This document shows, in pieces, positions 28,546 to 38,373 of a stretch of DNA of 64,000 nucleotides. The first letter of the stretch is position 1. Each line of letters opens with the position of its first letter. This DNA comes from Microvirga terrestris (GTDB lineage: Bacteria; Pseudomonadota; Alphaproteobacteria; Rhizobiales; Beijerinckiaceae): the NCBI RefSeq assembly GCF_015694425.1, contig NZ_JADQDN010000011.1:1-64000 (forward strand), read 5' to 3'. The notes below the pieces were generated by a model, which was not told the origin of the DNA, did not search any database, and was given only the letters and a program-made list of their open reading frames with translations. The translations under genes and the position numbers were made by a program.

Positions 28546-31002
28546 TCAGTACAATCCGCCGGGTCCCACACCTCCGGCTTGCCGGGGCGCGGGGCCGCCC
28601 TGATATTCCGCCTGCGGGACCTCTTCAGGCTCAGGCGGGACGAATTCCGGCGGGGATTGTCCGGGCTTGAAGGCTTCGAGGATCGTGCCGCCGCCATCGC
28701 CGCCTGCGCGGGTTCCGGTCGAGGCATTGACGCGGATGAGCTTGATGCCGGCCGGCACGCGGAACGGCGTCGCAGGCTTGTCCTTGAGCGCCATCTGCAT
28801 GAAGTCGCGGAAGACCGGAGCCGCGTATTGGCCGGCCGTGGCCGCATTGCCGAGCGACTTCGGCTGGTCGTAGCCGAGGAACACACCCACGGCGAGATCC
28901 GGCGAGAAGCCGACGAACCACACGTCTTTGGCGTCGTTGGTGGTGCCGGTCTTGCCCGCGAGCGGCTTGCCGACGGCCTTGACCGTCTGGGCGGTGCCAC
29001 GCTGGACCACGCCTTCCAGGATCGAGGTGATCTGGTAGGCGGTGAGCGGGTCGATTACCTGCTCCCGGTTCTCGGTGAGCTTGGGTGCGGCGCCGCCGTC
29101 CCACTTCTCCGCATTGCAGTTCGCGCATTTGCGGTCGTCGTGACGGTAGATCGTCCGGCCGTTGCGATCCTGGATCTGGTCGATCAGGGTCGGCTTGATG
29201 CGGCGGCCGCCATTGACGAACATCGAGTAGGCCGCCGTCATGCGCATGACCGTGGTCTCGCCGGCGCCGAGCGACATGGAGAGCAGCGGCAGCATGTCGT
29301 CATAGACGCCGAAGCGGCGGGCATATTCGGAGATCGTGGGCATGCCGATCTCATTCGAGAGACGCACCGTCATCAGGTTCTTGGAGTGCTCGATGCCGTA
29401 GCGGAGCGTGCGCACACCGGCCGATTTGCCGTCATAGTTCGACGGCGCCCATGCCGCCTGCCCCGGCCCCATGTCGAGAACGAACGGCCCGTCGAGAACC
29501 TGCGACGACGGCGTATAGCCGTTGTCGAGAGCCGTGGCATACACGATGGGCTTGAACGAGGAGCCCGGCTGGCGCATGGCCTGGATGGCGCGGTTGAACT
29601 CGCTTTGATCGTAGGAGAAGCCGCCCACCATGGCGTGGACGCGGCCCGTATTCGGGTCCATGGCCACGATGGCACCGGAGATCTCAGGGATCTGGCGCAA
29701 GCGGAACTGCCCCTCCTTGTCGGCCAAGGGCTCCACATAGACCACATCGCCAACGGAAACGGCACGCTCGACGGGTCGGCGGGTCCATTTCGCGCCGTCG
29801 GCGGTGACAAGGCCGGTTTCACGATCCTTGACCAGTTGGCCTGAGGCCTCGCGCTTCGGCTGCAAGCCGACTTTGGCACGTCCGCCGGTTACCTCAAGCA
29901 CGACGGCCACGCGCCAAGGCTGGATATCGCCGAGCACCGGCACCTCGGCCAGAGCCAGACCCCACTCACGGCCCGCCAAATCGATCTTCTGCTGGGCGCC
30001 GCGCCAGCCGCGCGCCTCGTCGAAGCGCACGAGGCCGTCCACAAGCGACTTGCGGGCCATGGCCTGCATCTTGGGGTCGAGGGTCGAGCGGATCAGCAGG
30101 CCGCCCTCGTAGAGGGTCTCTTCGCCGTAGCGCTCGGCGATGTCGCGGCGCACGCCTTCGGCGAAATAGCCCGACGCGATGCTGTTCGGAGAAACGTTGC
30201 GAGGCTTGACGTTGAGCGGCTCCTTCTGGGCCGCATCCGCCGCCTCCTTGGAGATATAGCCGTTGACGGCCATGCGCTCGATCACCCAGTTGCGGCGCTC
30301 GACGGCGGCCTTGCGCTGGCGGTACGGGTGGTAATTGTTCGGTCCCTTCGGCAGGGCCGCGATATAGGCGGCCTCGGCGATGGTCAGCTCGTGGATCGAC
30401 TTACCGAAATAATCCAGGGCAGCGGCCGCGATGCCGTGCAGATTGCGCCCGGGGGTCAGGGTCCCGAGGAAGATCTCGTTGAGATAGAGCTCAAGAATCT
30501 TGTCCTTCGAGAAGGTCGATTCCATGCGCAGCGCGATCAGCGCCTCGCGGATCTTGCGCTCATAGCTGCGCTCGTTGCCGACCAGGAAGTTCTTGGCGAC
30601 CTGCTGGGTGATGGTGGAAGCGCCCTGCTCCCGCGATCCGCCCGAGCGGAGGTTGATCACGATGGCGCGCATCAGGCCCTCCGGGTCGATGCCCGGGTGC
30701 TTGTAGAAATTCTTGTCCTCCGCCGACAGGAAGGCTCCGATGATGAGCTTGGGCACAGAATCGATCGGCACGTAGAGCCGGCGTTCGCGGGCATATTCGG
30801 CGATCAGGCTACCGTCGGACGCATGGATGCGGGTCATCACCGCCGGCTCGTAATTGGCGAGCTGGGCGTGATCCGGCAAATCCTTCGAATAGAACCAGAA
30901 TCCATAGGCAAGCCCGACAGCGCCGATCAGGAAGAAGATCGCTCCAACGCTGAAGAGAAAGCCGAAAAATCGTAGGACGAAGCGCATCCGAAGGTGTTCC
31001 AT
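28546..31002 (-). CDS. mrcA: Penicillin-binding protein 1A (bifunctional peptidoglycan synthase)
   Basis: An 818-residue class A PBP anchored by one N-terminal transmembrane helix (about residues 10-36). The glycosyltransferase 51 domain holds the catalytic glutamate in SAEDKNFYKHPGIDPEG (about 95) and STITQQVAKNFLVGNE. An OB-like insert follows. The transpeptidase domain has SSFK near residue 481, SKN (EHSKNLMTV) and KTGTTNDAKDVWF near 682. The proline/glycine-rich tail is disordered. It polymerises and crosslinks peptidoglycan in the periplasm. ATG at 31002 has GAAGG 7 bases upstream. It lies next to amiC, so synthesis and hydrolysis genes are adjacent. Confidence 0.95.
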   Translation of the reverse strand: MEHLRMRFVLRFFGFLFSVGAIFFLIGAVGLAYGFWFYSKDLPDHAQLANYEPAVMTRIHASDGSLIAEYARERRLYVPIDSVPKLIIGAFLSAEDKNFYKHPGIDPEGLMRAIVINLRSGGSREQGASTITQQVAKNFLVGNERSYERKIREALIALRMESTFSKDKILELYLNEIFLGTLTPGRNLHGIAAAALDYFGKSIHELTIAEAAYIAALPKGPNNYHPYRQRKAAVERRNWVIERMAVNGYISKEAADAAQKEPLNVKPRNVSPNSIASGYFAEGVRRDIAERYGEETLYEGGLLIRSTLDPKMQAMARKSLVDGLVRFDEARGWRGAQQKIDLAGREWGLALAEVPVLGDIQPWRVAVVLEVTGGRAKVGLQPKREASGQLVKDRETGLVTADGAKWTRRPVERAVSVGDVVYVEPLADKEGQFRLRQIPEISGAIVAMDPNTGRVHAMVGGFSYDQSEFNRAIQAMRQPGSSFKPIVYATALDNGYTPSSQVLDGPFVLDMGPGQAAWAPSNYDGKSAGVRTLRYGIEHSKNLMTVRLSNEIGMPTISEYARRFGVYDDMLPLLSMSLGAGETTVMRMTAAYSMFVNGGRRIKPTLIDQIQDRNGRTIYRHDDRKCANCNAEKWDGGAAPKLTENREQVIDPLTAYQITSILEGVVQRGTAQTVKAVGKPLAGKTGTTNDAKDVWFVGFSPDLAVGVFLGYDQPKSLGNAATAGQYAAPVFRDFMQMALKDKPATPFRVPAGIKLIRVNASTGTRAGGDGGGTILEAFKPGQSPPEFVPPEPEEVPQAEYQGGPAPRQAGGVGPGGLY

Positions 31003-31097
31003 GACGGCGCCTTCAGGCGCCCGTTTATATAGATATTGAAACGCGGACCCTCGTTAGCCGATGAATCGCGCCCCCGCTACGGGTATCCACACCCACT

Positions 31098-32345
31098 CTA
31101 TGGTAAAACTGCGGCGGCAGCGCCTCGCCGGGCGAGCCGTGTGGCGAAAAATCGATCCACGGCATTCGACATGGCCGAGACCATTTTGGCCCGCCATTCG
31201 TCCGACATCAACAAATCTAAGTCTTTTTGGCTCGACAGATAGCCAAGTTCGACAAGGACGGACGGTACATCATGCGCCCGCAGCACCTGGAATCGGGCCT
31301 GCCGGTGAGGATTCTTATTGAGGCGGGCGACCGAATCGAACTCGCCCACGAGGCGGCTGGCGAAGCCGTGGGAGAAGCCGCGGGTCTCCCGAAGGGTCAG
31401 GTCCATCAGGATGTCGGAGACGTCGTCCGGCATGTCGCCCGAATCGACACCGGCCACCGCATCGGCCTTGTTTTCGCGATCGGCCAGCCGGGCGGAATCC
31501 GCGTCGGAGGCTCGCTCGGACCCGGTATAAATCGTCAGCCCGCGCACGTCCTGCCCGCCCGAGATCGAATCCGCATGGATGGAGATAAAGAGGTCAGCCT
31601 GGACAGCCCGCGCGGCGCGCACCCGGTCGCCGAGGGAGACGAACACGTCCTGGTCACGGGTCAGGAGCACCTTGTAGCGGCCGCTCTCCTCAAGCTTCTT
31701 CTTCAGCCGCTGGCCGAAGGAAAGCACCAGATCCTTTTCGGCCACGCTTCCCGAGGAGGCTGCAGCGCCCGGATCGATGCCGCCGTGGCCGGGATCGATC
31801 ATGATCACCGGGCGGGCGTCCTTCGCCGCCTGGGCCACAGGTGCAGGGGTGTCTTTCGCCGGCGGCGCGCTTCCGGCCGCAGACTTGCGGAACTCCTCCC
31901 GATCGACGCGGGACAACTCGATGGTCAGAATCGTGGCGGCACCCGTGGGGTCGGGTGCAGTCGTCATTCCGGACACGACAGCGGGCTGCGTCAGTTCCAT
32001 CACCACGCGGGAACGGCCCGTCGCGAAGAGACCGTAGCGGTAGGAGGCGATGAGCCCCTCCTTGCTGCGCCCGGCCTCGGCCGGAAGATGGAAGGCGACC
32101 TCCGGCAGGTCGATGATCAGCCTGTCCGGGCGCTCCATGAGAGAGACTTCTGCCGTCACGGGCTTCGAAAGGGTCACCTTGAAGCGTGTCTTCGCCCCAT
32201 CCGTTTCAACCGCGGCAGCTGCGGCGACGATCGGGGTCGCAGGCTTCGCACCGCCTCCCAAAGCCCAGGCAGGCCCTGCCCCAGCGGCGAGGATGATCGC
32301 CACAAGGCACGCACCGATAAGGCGTATGAAGAGGGTAAGAGGCAT
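31098..32345 (-). CDS. amiC: N-acetylmuramoyl-L-alanine amidase, AmiC type
   Basis: A 415-residue periplasmic zinc amidase that cleaves septal peptidoglycan stem peptides. A signal peptide ends at AWA near residue 28. An AMIN domain (about 40-150, FKVTLSKPVTAEVSLMERPDRLIIDLPEV) targets the septum. The Amidase_3 domain starts at VIMIDPGHGGIDPGA and has EKDLVL, SIHADS and VLVELGYLS, supplying the zinc histidines and glutamates. It ends 95 bases before mrcA on the same strand, so co-transcription is plausible. Confidence 0.93.
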   Translation of the reverse strand: MPLTLFIRLIGACLVAIILAAGAGPAWALGGGAKPATPIVAAAAAVETDGAKTRFKVTLSKPVTAEVSLMERPDRLIIDLPEVAFHLPAEAGRSKEGLIASYRYGLFATGRSRVVMELTQPAVVSGMTTAPDPTGAATILTIELSRVDREEFRKSAAGSAPPAKDTPAPVAQAAKDARPVIMIDPGHGGIDPGAAASSGSVAEKDLVLSFGQRLKKKLEESGRYKVLLTRDQDVFVSLGDRVRAARAVQADLFISIHADSISGGQDVRGLTIYTGSERASDADSARLADRENKADAVAGVDSGDMPDDVSDILMDLTLRETRGFSHGFASRLVGEFDSVARLNKNPHRQARFQVLRAHDVPSVLVELGYLSSQKDLDLLMSDEWRAKMVSAMSNAVDRFFATRLARRGAAAAVLP

Positions 32346-32952
32346 CGCTGATCGCTAGGTTTCGAGCGTCCTGTCCTATACTCATAGCCAGCGTTTGGTT
32401 AACGGAACCTCACGCCGAGCGGCACTTTGCTGAGACTCTGTTGCATTCAAGGCACAGTGAGACAGCATCTTGCCAATTGCCCCATTTGATCTGTAATGAT
32501 CTTGATCCCGTCCGGCATGGCCGAATCTGACGGCAGCTCCGAGGGAGACGGTTGTGTTGACCGATCCTTCAGGGACCGCCTCACCCTCGACAGGCTACGG
32601 ACAGGATCATAGGGCGACGTCTGTCGCCGCTCGCCGATGGCCGGTTCACCCGGCCCATCGATATCTACGAAAGGGCCGTCTCGAATGGTTGCACACACGA
32701 AGTCAGCTATGACCTTCGTTTCTGCATCGTTCGAATCGCGCGTATCCCTTCGCGCACGCCCCAGCACCACCCTTTCCGGCCCCGAGCCGGCCCAATTCAA
32801 CCCAGAATGCGCCCCTTCGCGGCGCAGGATGGCGATCGACAGCACTCCGAACGCAATTTCAGCCCGTCGCCTTCGTTTGCGGCGTGCCTCACCGCCCACA
32901 ATGCGGCCCCTGCCTCAGGTCCTGCCCTCGATCGCCATGTCGAGAGTTCAAC
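32346..32952. other. Long noncoding region, probable rne promoter and leader
   Basis: This 607-base stretch lies between the divergent starts of amiC and rne. Open frames on either strand show no protein-like composition. A degenerate palindrome ATGGCCGG-TTCA-CCCGGCCCAT lies at 32637-32658. RNase E genes commonly carry long leaders used for autoregulation; that this one does is an inference. Confidence 0.5.
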
Positions 32953-35646
32953 ATGGCAAACAAGATGCTCATCGATGCCTCCCACCCGGAAGAAACCCGG
33001 GTCGTGGTGGTACGCGGTCAGAAGGTCGAAGAATTCGACTTCGAATCCGCTAACCGGAAGCAGTTGCGCGGGAATATCTATCTCGCCAAGGTCACCCGGG
33101 TCGAACCGTCTCTCCAGGCGGCCTTTGTGGAATACGGCGGAAACCGCCACGGGTTCCTGGCTTTCAGCGAAATCCATCCCGATTACTACCAGATCCCGGT
33201 CGCCGACCGGCAAGCCCTGCTCGAAGCCGAGGCGGAAGCCCAGCGCGAGGAGGAGCACGAGGAGGAGCGCCGCAGCAGCCGCGGCGGGCGTCGCCGCCGG
33301 TCCTCCCCGCGCCGCGCCGACAACAGCGAGACTGTGGTCTCCACGGAGGCCGAAGCCGGCACCGTAGAGGCCGATCAGGCGGTCGATGCTGCCGATCAGT
33401 CGGATGCCGGCGAGATGAATGAAGCTCCGCAGGTGGAGGCTTTCGAGGACGGATCGGCCAGGATCGAGACATCGGAAGCTCGTGAGAGCGCTGAAGAGGC
33501 CGCGGTCGAAGCGGTCGAGGGATCGGCGCATGCCGCCTCCGCTCAGGACGAGGATGCCTCTGACGAAGCCGAGGCCCGTTCGACTGATGGCGATCAGGAA
33601 TCGTCCGACGATGAGGACGAAGAAGACGAGGACGAGCTCGAGGAGCACGAGATCGTCGAGCAACTCGGCGGCGACGACGCCATCGAGGATCTGCCCCAGC
33701 GCCGCCGCACCCCGCGCAAGCAGTATAAGATCCAGGAAGTCATCAAGCGCCGCCAGATCCTCCTGGTCCAGGTCGTCAAGGAGGAGCGCGGCAACAAGGG
33801 CGCGGCGCTCACCACCTACCTGTCGCTTGCCGGCCGCTACTCGGTGCTCATGCCCAACACGGGCCGGGGCGGCGGCATTTCCCGCAAGATCACCAATGCG
33901 GCCGACCGCAAGCGCCTGAAGGAAATCGCCCAGGAGCTGGAGGTGCCCGAAGGCATGGGCATCATCCTGCGCACGGCCGGCGCCTCGCGCACCAAGCCCG
34001 AGATCAAGCGCGACTACGAATACCTGATGCGCCTGTGGGAGAGCGTGCGCGAGCTGACCCTCAAGTCCGCCGCCCCTGCCCTCGTGTACGAGGAAGGCTC
34101 GCTGATCAAGCGCGCCATCCGCGACCTCTACAACAAGGACATCGACGACGTGATGGTCGCCGGTGAGGAGGGCTATCGCGAGGCCAAGGACTTCATGCGG
34201 ATGCTCATGCCGAGCCATTCGAAGCTGGTCCAACCCTACCGCGACCCGCAGCCTCTCTTCGCCAAGTTCGGTGTCGAGGCCCAGCTCGATGCGATGTTCT
34301 CGAACGTGGTGACGCTCAAGTCGGGAGGCTACCTCGTCATCAACCCGACGGAAGCCCTCGTCTCCATCGACGTGAACTCCGGCCGCTCCACCCGCGAACA
34401 CAATATCGAGGACACGGCCCTTCGGACGAACCTCGAAGCCTCCGAAGAGATCGCCCGCCAGCTGCGCCTGCGCGATCTCGCCGGCCTTGTCGTCATCGAC
34501 TTCATCGACATGGAGGAGAAGCGGAACAACCGCGCCGTCGAGAAGAAGCTGAACGAGTGCCTGAAGAACGACCGCGCCCGCATCCAGGTGGGCCGCATCT
34601 CGCCCTTCGGCCTGCTTGAGATGTCGCGCCAGCGCATCCGCACGGGCGTGCTCGAATCTTCCTCGATCCCCTGCCCGCACTGCGCCGGCACCGGCTTCGT
34701 GCGCTCGACGCCGTCCGTCGCCCTGCAGGTGCTGCGCTCGATCGAGGAAACCCTCATCAAGAATGCCAGTTACAACCTCGTGGTCCGCACCAGGATGGAG
34801 GCAGCCTTCTACATCCTGAACCAGAAGCGCATTCACCTGCGCGAGCTCGAGAGCCGCTTCGGCGTCGCGATCTCCATAGTGGCCGACGACACACTGCAGG
34901 GCCACACGACCTACGCCATCGACCGCGGCGAGCCGGCCCTCAAGCTGGAACACAAGTCCGCCGCGACCGGCATCCAGATCGACGCCATCATCCCCATCGA
35001 CGAGCCTGTCGAGGAAGATGAGGTCGAGATGGAAGAGGAAGCCGCCGAGGACACCCAGGCCGCCGGCGAGGAGCGCGGCGAGCAGGTCGAAGGTGAAAGC
35101 GAAGGCGATCGCCGCCGTCGCCGCCGCCGCCGTCGCCGTCGGGGCCGCGACCGCGAGGCTTCTGCCGGAGCGGACCAAGGCGACGAGAGCGCCGAGGGTG
35201 ACGAATCCGAGGGCGAGGCCGGAGAGGACGAGGCAGAAGGCCAGGTGTCCGAGGCTGCATCGACCGAAGCTGGTGAATCCGACGATGAGCGCGGCGGACG
35301 TCGCCGCCGTCGCGGTCGCCGCGGCGGTCGTGGACGCGGCCGTGACGAGACGGTCGAGTTCGCGCAGGAAGAAGGCTTCGTGGCCCCCGATCAGTCCCAG
35401 GCTGCACCGGCCTCCGACGAGGCCTCTCCCGCAGACCCCCAACCCGTGGCCGCGGCTCATAAGCCTGCCGCCGAGGAAGAGCGCATCGTGGCGCCTCAGC
35501 AACCTGTGGCGGAAGAGCCTGCCGCTCCCGCACCGGTCATCCCGGAGCCCGAGCCGGTGGCGGTCGTGCTGACCCCGCCCGACCCGGAGCGCCCGAAGCG
35601 CGCGGGCTGGTGGTCCAAGGCCAAGTCGGTCCTGAGCGGATCGTAA
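32953..35646 (+). CDS. rne: Ribonuclease E
   Basis: An 897-residue endoribonuclease, centre of the RNA degradosome. MANKMLIDASHPEETRVVV opens the RNase H-like/S1 region. The S1 domain is split by an acidic insert (about residues 100-255, rich in E, D and A) typical of alphaproteobacterial RNase E. VSIDVNSGRSTR holds catalytic DNase I-like acidic residues, and VVIDFIDMEE the second. The zinc link is PCPHCAGTG near 574. The C-terminal third is alternating acidic and arginine-rich blocks (RRRRRRRRRRG) for RNA and partner binding. ATG at 32953 is chosen; the longer frame upstream is not conserved in character. Confidence 0.96.
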   Translation: MANKMLIDASHPEETRVVVVRGQKVEEFDFESANRKQLRGNIYLAKVTRVEPSLQAAFVEYGGNRHGFLAFSEIHPDYYQIPVADRQALLEAEAEAQREEEHEEERRSSRGGRRRRSSPRRADNSETVVSTEAEAGTVEADQAVDAADQSDAGEMNEAPQVEAFEDGSARIETSEARESAEEAAVEAVEGSAHAASAQDEDASDEAEARSTDGDQESSDDEDEEDEDELEEHEIVEQLGGDDAIEDLPQRRRTPRKQYKIQEVIKRRQILLVQVVKEERGNKGAALTTYLSLAGRYSVLMPNTGRGGGISRKITNAADRKRLKEIAQELEVPEGMGIILRTAGASRTKPEIKRDYEYLMRLWESVRELTLKSAAPALVYEEGSLIKRAIRDLYNKDIDDVMVAGEEGYREAKDFMRMLMPSHSKLVQPYRDPQPLFAKFGVEAQLDAMFSNVVTLKSGGYLVINPTEALVSIDVNSGRSTREHNIEDTALRTNLEASEEIARQLRLRDLAGLVVIDFIDMEEKRNNRAVEKKLNECLKNDRARIQVGRISPFGLLEMSRQRIRTGVLESSSIPCPHCAGTGFVRSTPSVALQVLRSIEETLIKNASYNLVVRTRMEAAFYILNQKRIHLRELESRFGVAISIVADDTLQGHTTYAIDRGEPALKLEHKSAATGIQIDAIIPIDEPVEEDEVEMEEEAAEDTQAAGEERGEQVEGESEGDRRRRRRRRRRRGRDREASAGADQGDESAEGDESEGEAGEDEAEGQVSEAASTEAGESDDERGGRRRRRGRRGGRGRGRDETVEFAQEEGFVAPDQSQAAPASDEASPADPQPVAAAHKPAAEEERIVAPQQPVAEEPAAPAPVIPEPEPVAVVLTPPDPERPKRAGWWSKAKSVLSGS

Positions 35647-35656
35647 AGTCAAAAAG

Positions 35657-35690
35657 AAATGCCCGGCTCAACGCCGGGCATTTTTGTTTG
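35657..35690 (+). terminator. Intrinsic terminator of rne
   Basis: Perfect 11-bp stem AAATGCCCGGC/GCCGGGCATTT with loop TCAAC followed by TTTTTGTTT, 10 bases past the stop. Confidence 0.93.
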
Positions 35691-35780
35691 AACTCTATAC
35701 TGCTGCAGCCATCTGCTTTCTGGGAAACACAACCCTCATCCTGAGAGGCTGGCTCATAAGAGGACCACGCCTCGGCTTCC

Positions 35781-35869
35781 GTCATGGCCGGGCCTGTCCC
35801 GGCCATCCCGATGCTGAAAAGCGCAGCGCTACAAGCCATCGGGATCACCGGCACAAGGCCGGTGATGAC
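35781..35869. repeat. Double-hairpin extragenic repeat
   Basis: Layout is GTC, hairpin 1 (ATGGCCGGG/CCCGGCCAT), stem strand CCCGATG, spacer, CATCGGG, hairpin 2 (ATCACCGGC/GCCGGTGAT), GAC. All arms pair perfectly, so the unit can fold as a cruciform with two side hairpins. It lies between the rne terminator and the aminotransferase stop. Confidence 0.9.
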
Positions 35870-35879
35870 GGGAGCAGCG

Positions 35880-37061
35880 CTACTTCAACCACCCCTTCAA
35901 CCGGGCCACCGTTTCCCGACAGTCGTTCTCCGAACCCGCGAAGGACAGGCGCAGGTAGTGCGATCCTTCGATAGGATCGAAGTCGAGACCGGGTGTTGCG
36001 GCAACGCCCGCCTCCTCCAGCATCCGCTTTGAGAAACCGATGGAATCGTTCGTGAAGCGGGCGACATCGGCATAGATGTAGAAGGCGCCGTCGACTGGAT
36101 GCATATCGGTGATGCCGACCCCCGGCAGCTCCTCCAGCAGATAGGCGCGGTTGCGGGCGTAGCCTGCCTTGACGGTCTCCAACTCGTCCATGGCATCGAA
36201 GGCGGCGAGCGCCGCCACCTGAGAGAGGTAGGGCGGCGAGATGTAGAGGTTCTGGGCCAGCCGCTCGATGGGTCGCACCAAGCGCTCCGGCACCACGATC
36301 CAGCCGATGCGCCAGCCGGTCATGCAGTAGTATTTCGAGAACGAGTTGATCACCACCGCATCGTCGTCCGAGGTAAGCGCCGTCGAAGCCGGCTCGCCAT
36401 AGGTGAGGCCGTGATAGATCTCGTCGGACACGAACCACAGGCCCATGCGGCGGCATGTCTCGCCGAGTTCGGCCAGTGCCTTGCGGCCGATCATGGTGCC
36501 GGACGGGTTCGCCGGGCTCATGGCCAGAATGCCGTGCAGGGGCTTTTCCGCATGGGCCTTCGCAATGGACTCGGCGGTCATGATCCAGCCATCCGCCTTG
36601 GTGAGCGAGATCGTCACCGGCTCGATGCCCAGCGCCTCCAGGATATTGCGATAGGCGGGATAACCTGGTGCCGTGATCGCCACCCGCTGGCCCGGATCGA
36701 AGAGGCTCAGGAAGGCCAGCACAAACCCGGCCGAGGAGCCGGTGGTCACCACCACCCGTTCCGGCGCGATAGTTACGCCATAGGTGTCCTTGTAATGCTT
36801 GGCGATCCGCTCACGCAGGGCGGACATGCCCAGCGCCTCAGTGTAGCCGATACGCCCGAGGTCGAGGGCCGCCTTCGCGGCCTCACGCGCTGCCCGAGGC
36901 GCAGGTGCCGAGGGCTGGCCCACCTCCATGTGGATCACGCTGTCCCCCCGCCTCTCCTTCGCCGCCGCCGCGCTCAGTACGTCCATGGCGAGGAACGAGG
37001 CGACGCGATCCATGCGGCGCGCGATGAGAGGCTTATGGAGATCGGCAGGTGATTTGGTCAT
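35880..37061 (-). CDS. Class I/II pyridoxal-phosphate aminotransferase
   Basis: A 393-residue fold type I aminotransferase, cytoplasmic. HMEVGQPSAPAP, VVTTGSSAGF, MSPANPSGTM (NP motif), VSDEIYHGLTY (D and Y contacting PLP) and the Schiff-base lysine in NSFSKYYCMTGWRIGW are present, with a C-terminal HYLRLSFAG arginine contacting substrate carboxylate. ATG at 37061 is preferred over an upstream frame to 37115. Amino acid specificity cannot be read from sequence; related proteins are annotated as aspartate or branched-chain aminotransferases. Confidence 0.9.
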   Translation of the reverse strand: MTKSPADLHKPLIARRMDRVASFLAMDVLSAAAAKERRGDSVIHMEVGQPSAPAPRAAREAAKAALDLGRIGYTEALGMSALRERIAKHYKDTYGVTIAPERVVVTTGSSAGFVLAFLSLFDPGQRVAITAPGYPAYRNILEALGIEPVTISLTKADGWIMTAESIAKAHAEKPLHGILAMSPANPSGTMIGRKALAELGETCRRMGLWFVSDEIYHGLTYGEPASTALTSDDDAVVINSFSKYYCMTGWRIGWIVVPERLVRPIERLAQNLYISPPYLSQVAALAAFDAMDELETVKAGYARNRAYLLEELPGVGITDMHPVDGAFYIYADVARFTNDSIGFSKRMLEEAGVAATPGLDFDPIEGSHYLRLSFAGSENDCRETVARLKGWLK

Positions 37062-37110
37062 GGGGAGGGTCGTAGCCCGTTGGAGAACTGGTCTCAAGAT
37101 GCTTCCAGGT

Positions 37111-37210
37111 GTCATTCCCGGGAGGACGCGTCAGCGAAGGGTAAGGAAATCCGCTCACAACCTCAGCGCTATGGATCCCCTTCCCTCGCCTACGGCTCGC
37201 CGGGGATGAC
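37111..37210. repeat. Degenerate copy of the GTCAT...ATGAC double-hairpin repeat
   Basis: Ends GTCATTCCCGGG (37111) and CCCCGG-like CCGGGGATGAC (37200-37210) match the outer ends of the family, and GGATCCCC with GGGGAT can form an inner hairpin. It lies in the divergent gap between the aminotransferase and DsbA-like genes. Confidence 0.6.
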
Positions 37211-37357
37211 AGAGGATCCACCTTGCAACAAACCCGTGATTTGACGCCGCACGCCTCAAGCCGCTAACTCACCATAGAACAGACGTGTCTCAAGTCTGCC
37301 TCGAACCATCGTTACAGACGAGACTTGTCTCAAGAAATTCTCCGCAAAGGACCGAAT

Positions 37358-38137
37358 ATGCGCTCTTCGCTTCTCAAAATCGGCCAGGCCGTGGCTCTGC
37401 TCGGCACGTTGGCCATGCCCCCCGTCGCGATGGCGCAGAGCTCGGTTTTCACCAACCAGCAGAAGCAGGCCATCGGCGAGATCGTGAAGGACTACCTCCT
37501 GAAGAATCCGGAGGTCCTGACAGAGGTGATCGCCGAACTTGAGAAGCGCCAGGGGGAAGCGCAGCAGGTCGCACAGGCTGGCGCCGTGAAGGAAACCCGG
37601 CAGTCGCTCCTGAACGCCTCGCACTCCTACGTGGTCGGCAATCCGTCGGGCGACGTGACCCTGGTCGAGTTCTTCGACTACAATTGCGGCTACTGCAAGA
37701 AGGCGCTGGCGGACGTCCAGACCCTCATGAAGAGCGATCCCAAGCTCCGCGTGGTCCTGAAGGACTTCCCGGTGCTCGGGCCCGATTCCGTCGAGGCCAG
37801 CCGGGTGGCGCTCGCGGTCAAGAACCAGCTCCAGGGCGGGAAGCTCTTCGACTATCACGTGAAGGTCATGGACACCCGCGGCCGCGTCAACGGCGAGCGC
37901 GCCATGACGGTCGCCAAGGAAATGGGCCTCGACATGGCCCGCCTGCAGAAGGACATCGAGAGCGCCGAGATCCGCAATGCCCTCCAGGAGAACATGGCGC
38001 TCGGCGACAAGCTGAGCCTTTCCGGAACCCCGGCCTTCATCGTCGGCGAAACGGTCATCCCCGGCGCGGTCGGCCTGGAACCCCTGAAACAGCTCGTGGA
38101 CAATGTCCGCCAGTGCGGCAAGGCGAATTGCGGTTAG
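37358..38137 (+). CDS. DsbA-family thiol-disulfide oxidoreductase (Com1/ScsC-like)
   Basis: A 259-residue periplasmic protein. A signal peptide is cleaved after AMA (about residue 26). An N-terminal helical segment (IGEIVKDYLLKNPEVLTEVIAELEK) resembles the oligomerisation arm of ScsC/Com1-like proteins. The thioredoxin domain carries C110-G-Y-C113 (FFDYNCGYCKKA) and the cis-proline loop SGTPAFIVG. It likely oxidises or isomerises disulfides in exported proteins. ATG at 37358 has AAAGGA 6 bases upstream. Whether it is an oxidase or isomerase is undecided. Confidence 0.9.
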   Translation: MRSSLLKIGQAVALLGTLAMPPVAMAQSSVFTNQQKQAIGEIVKDYLLKNPEVLTEVIAELEKRQGEAQQVAQAGAVKETRQSLLNASHSYVVGNPSGDVTLVEFFDYNCGYCKKALADVQTLMKSDPKLRVVLKDFPVLGPDSVEASRVALAVKNQLQGGKLFDYHVKVMDTRGRVNGERAMTVAKEMGLDMARLQKDIESAEIRNALQENMALGDKLSLSGTPAFIVGETVIPGAVGLEPLKQLVDNVRQCGKANCG

Positions 38138-38149
38138 AACTGTCTCGCC

Positions 38150-38230
38150 GTCATCCCCGGACTTGTTCCGGGGATCCACGTCTTAACCCTGCTCGAAAAC
38201 GTGGATGGCCGGGACAAGCCCGGCCATGAC
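38150..38230. repeat. Double-hairpin extragenic repeat
   Basis: GTC, hairpin ATCCCCGG/CCGGGGAT, stem strand CCACGT, 17-base spacer, ACGTGG, hairpin ATGGCCGGG/CCCGGCCAT (loop ACAAG), GAC. It is the clearest example of the family's clover-like design. It lies 13 bases after the DsbA-like stop and upstream of aroQ. Confidence 0.9.
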
Positions 38231-38373
38231 GCTTGAAATAAGGCCCTCTGCCCTTTCGGAACCCACGCCAAGCTTGGGAAAGCCCCGGTTTTCCCCTTCC
38301 CCCCTGCCCGCCTTTTGGCTAAGAGGGCGTTTCGGCTCCGCCTGATGGGGCTTCATGGAATGCTCCTTATCCG

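Noticed and set aside
28423-29844. A 473-codon plus-strand frame opposite mrcA
   Set aside because: Shadow of the PBP1A gene, which has all catalytic motifs on the minus strand.
32725-32740. GTTCGAATC resembling a tRNA T-loop
   Set aside because: No acceptor, D-arm or anticodon stem can be built around it.
32797-35652. A 951-codon open frame antisense to the whole of rne
   Set aside because: Composition is an artefact of GC-rich codon structure; rne on the other strand has every family motif and a terminator.
37325-37357. Upstream TTG start for the DsbA-like protein
   Set aside because: The ATG at 37358 has a well-spaced AAAGGA and begins a normal signal peptide.
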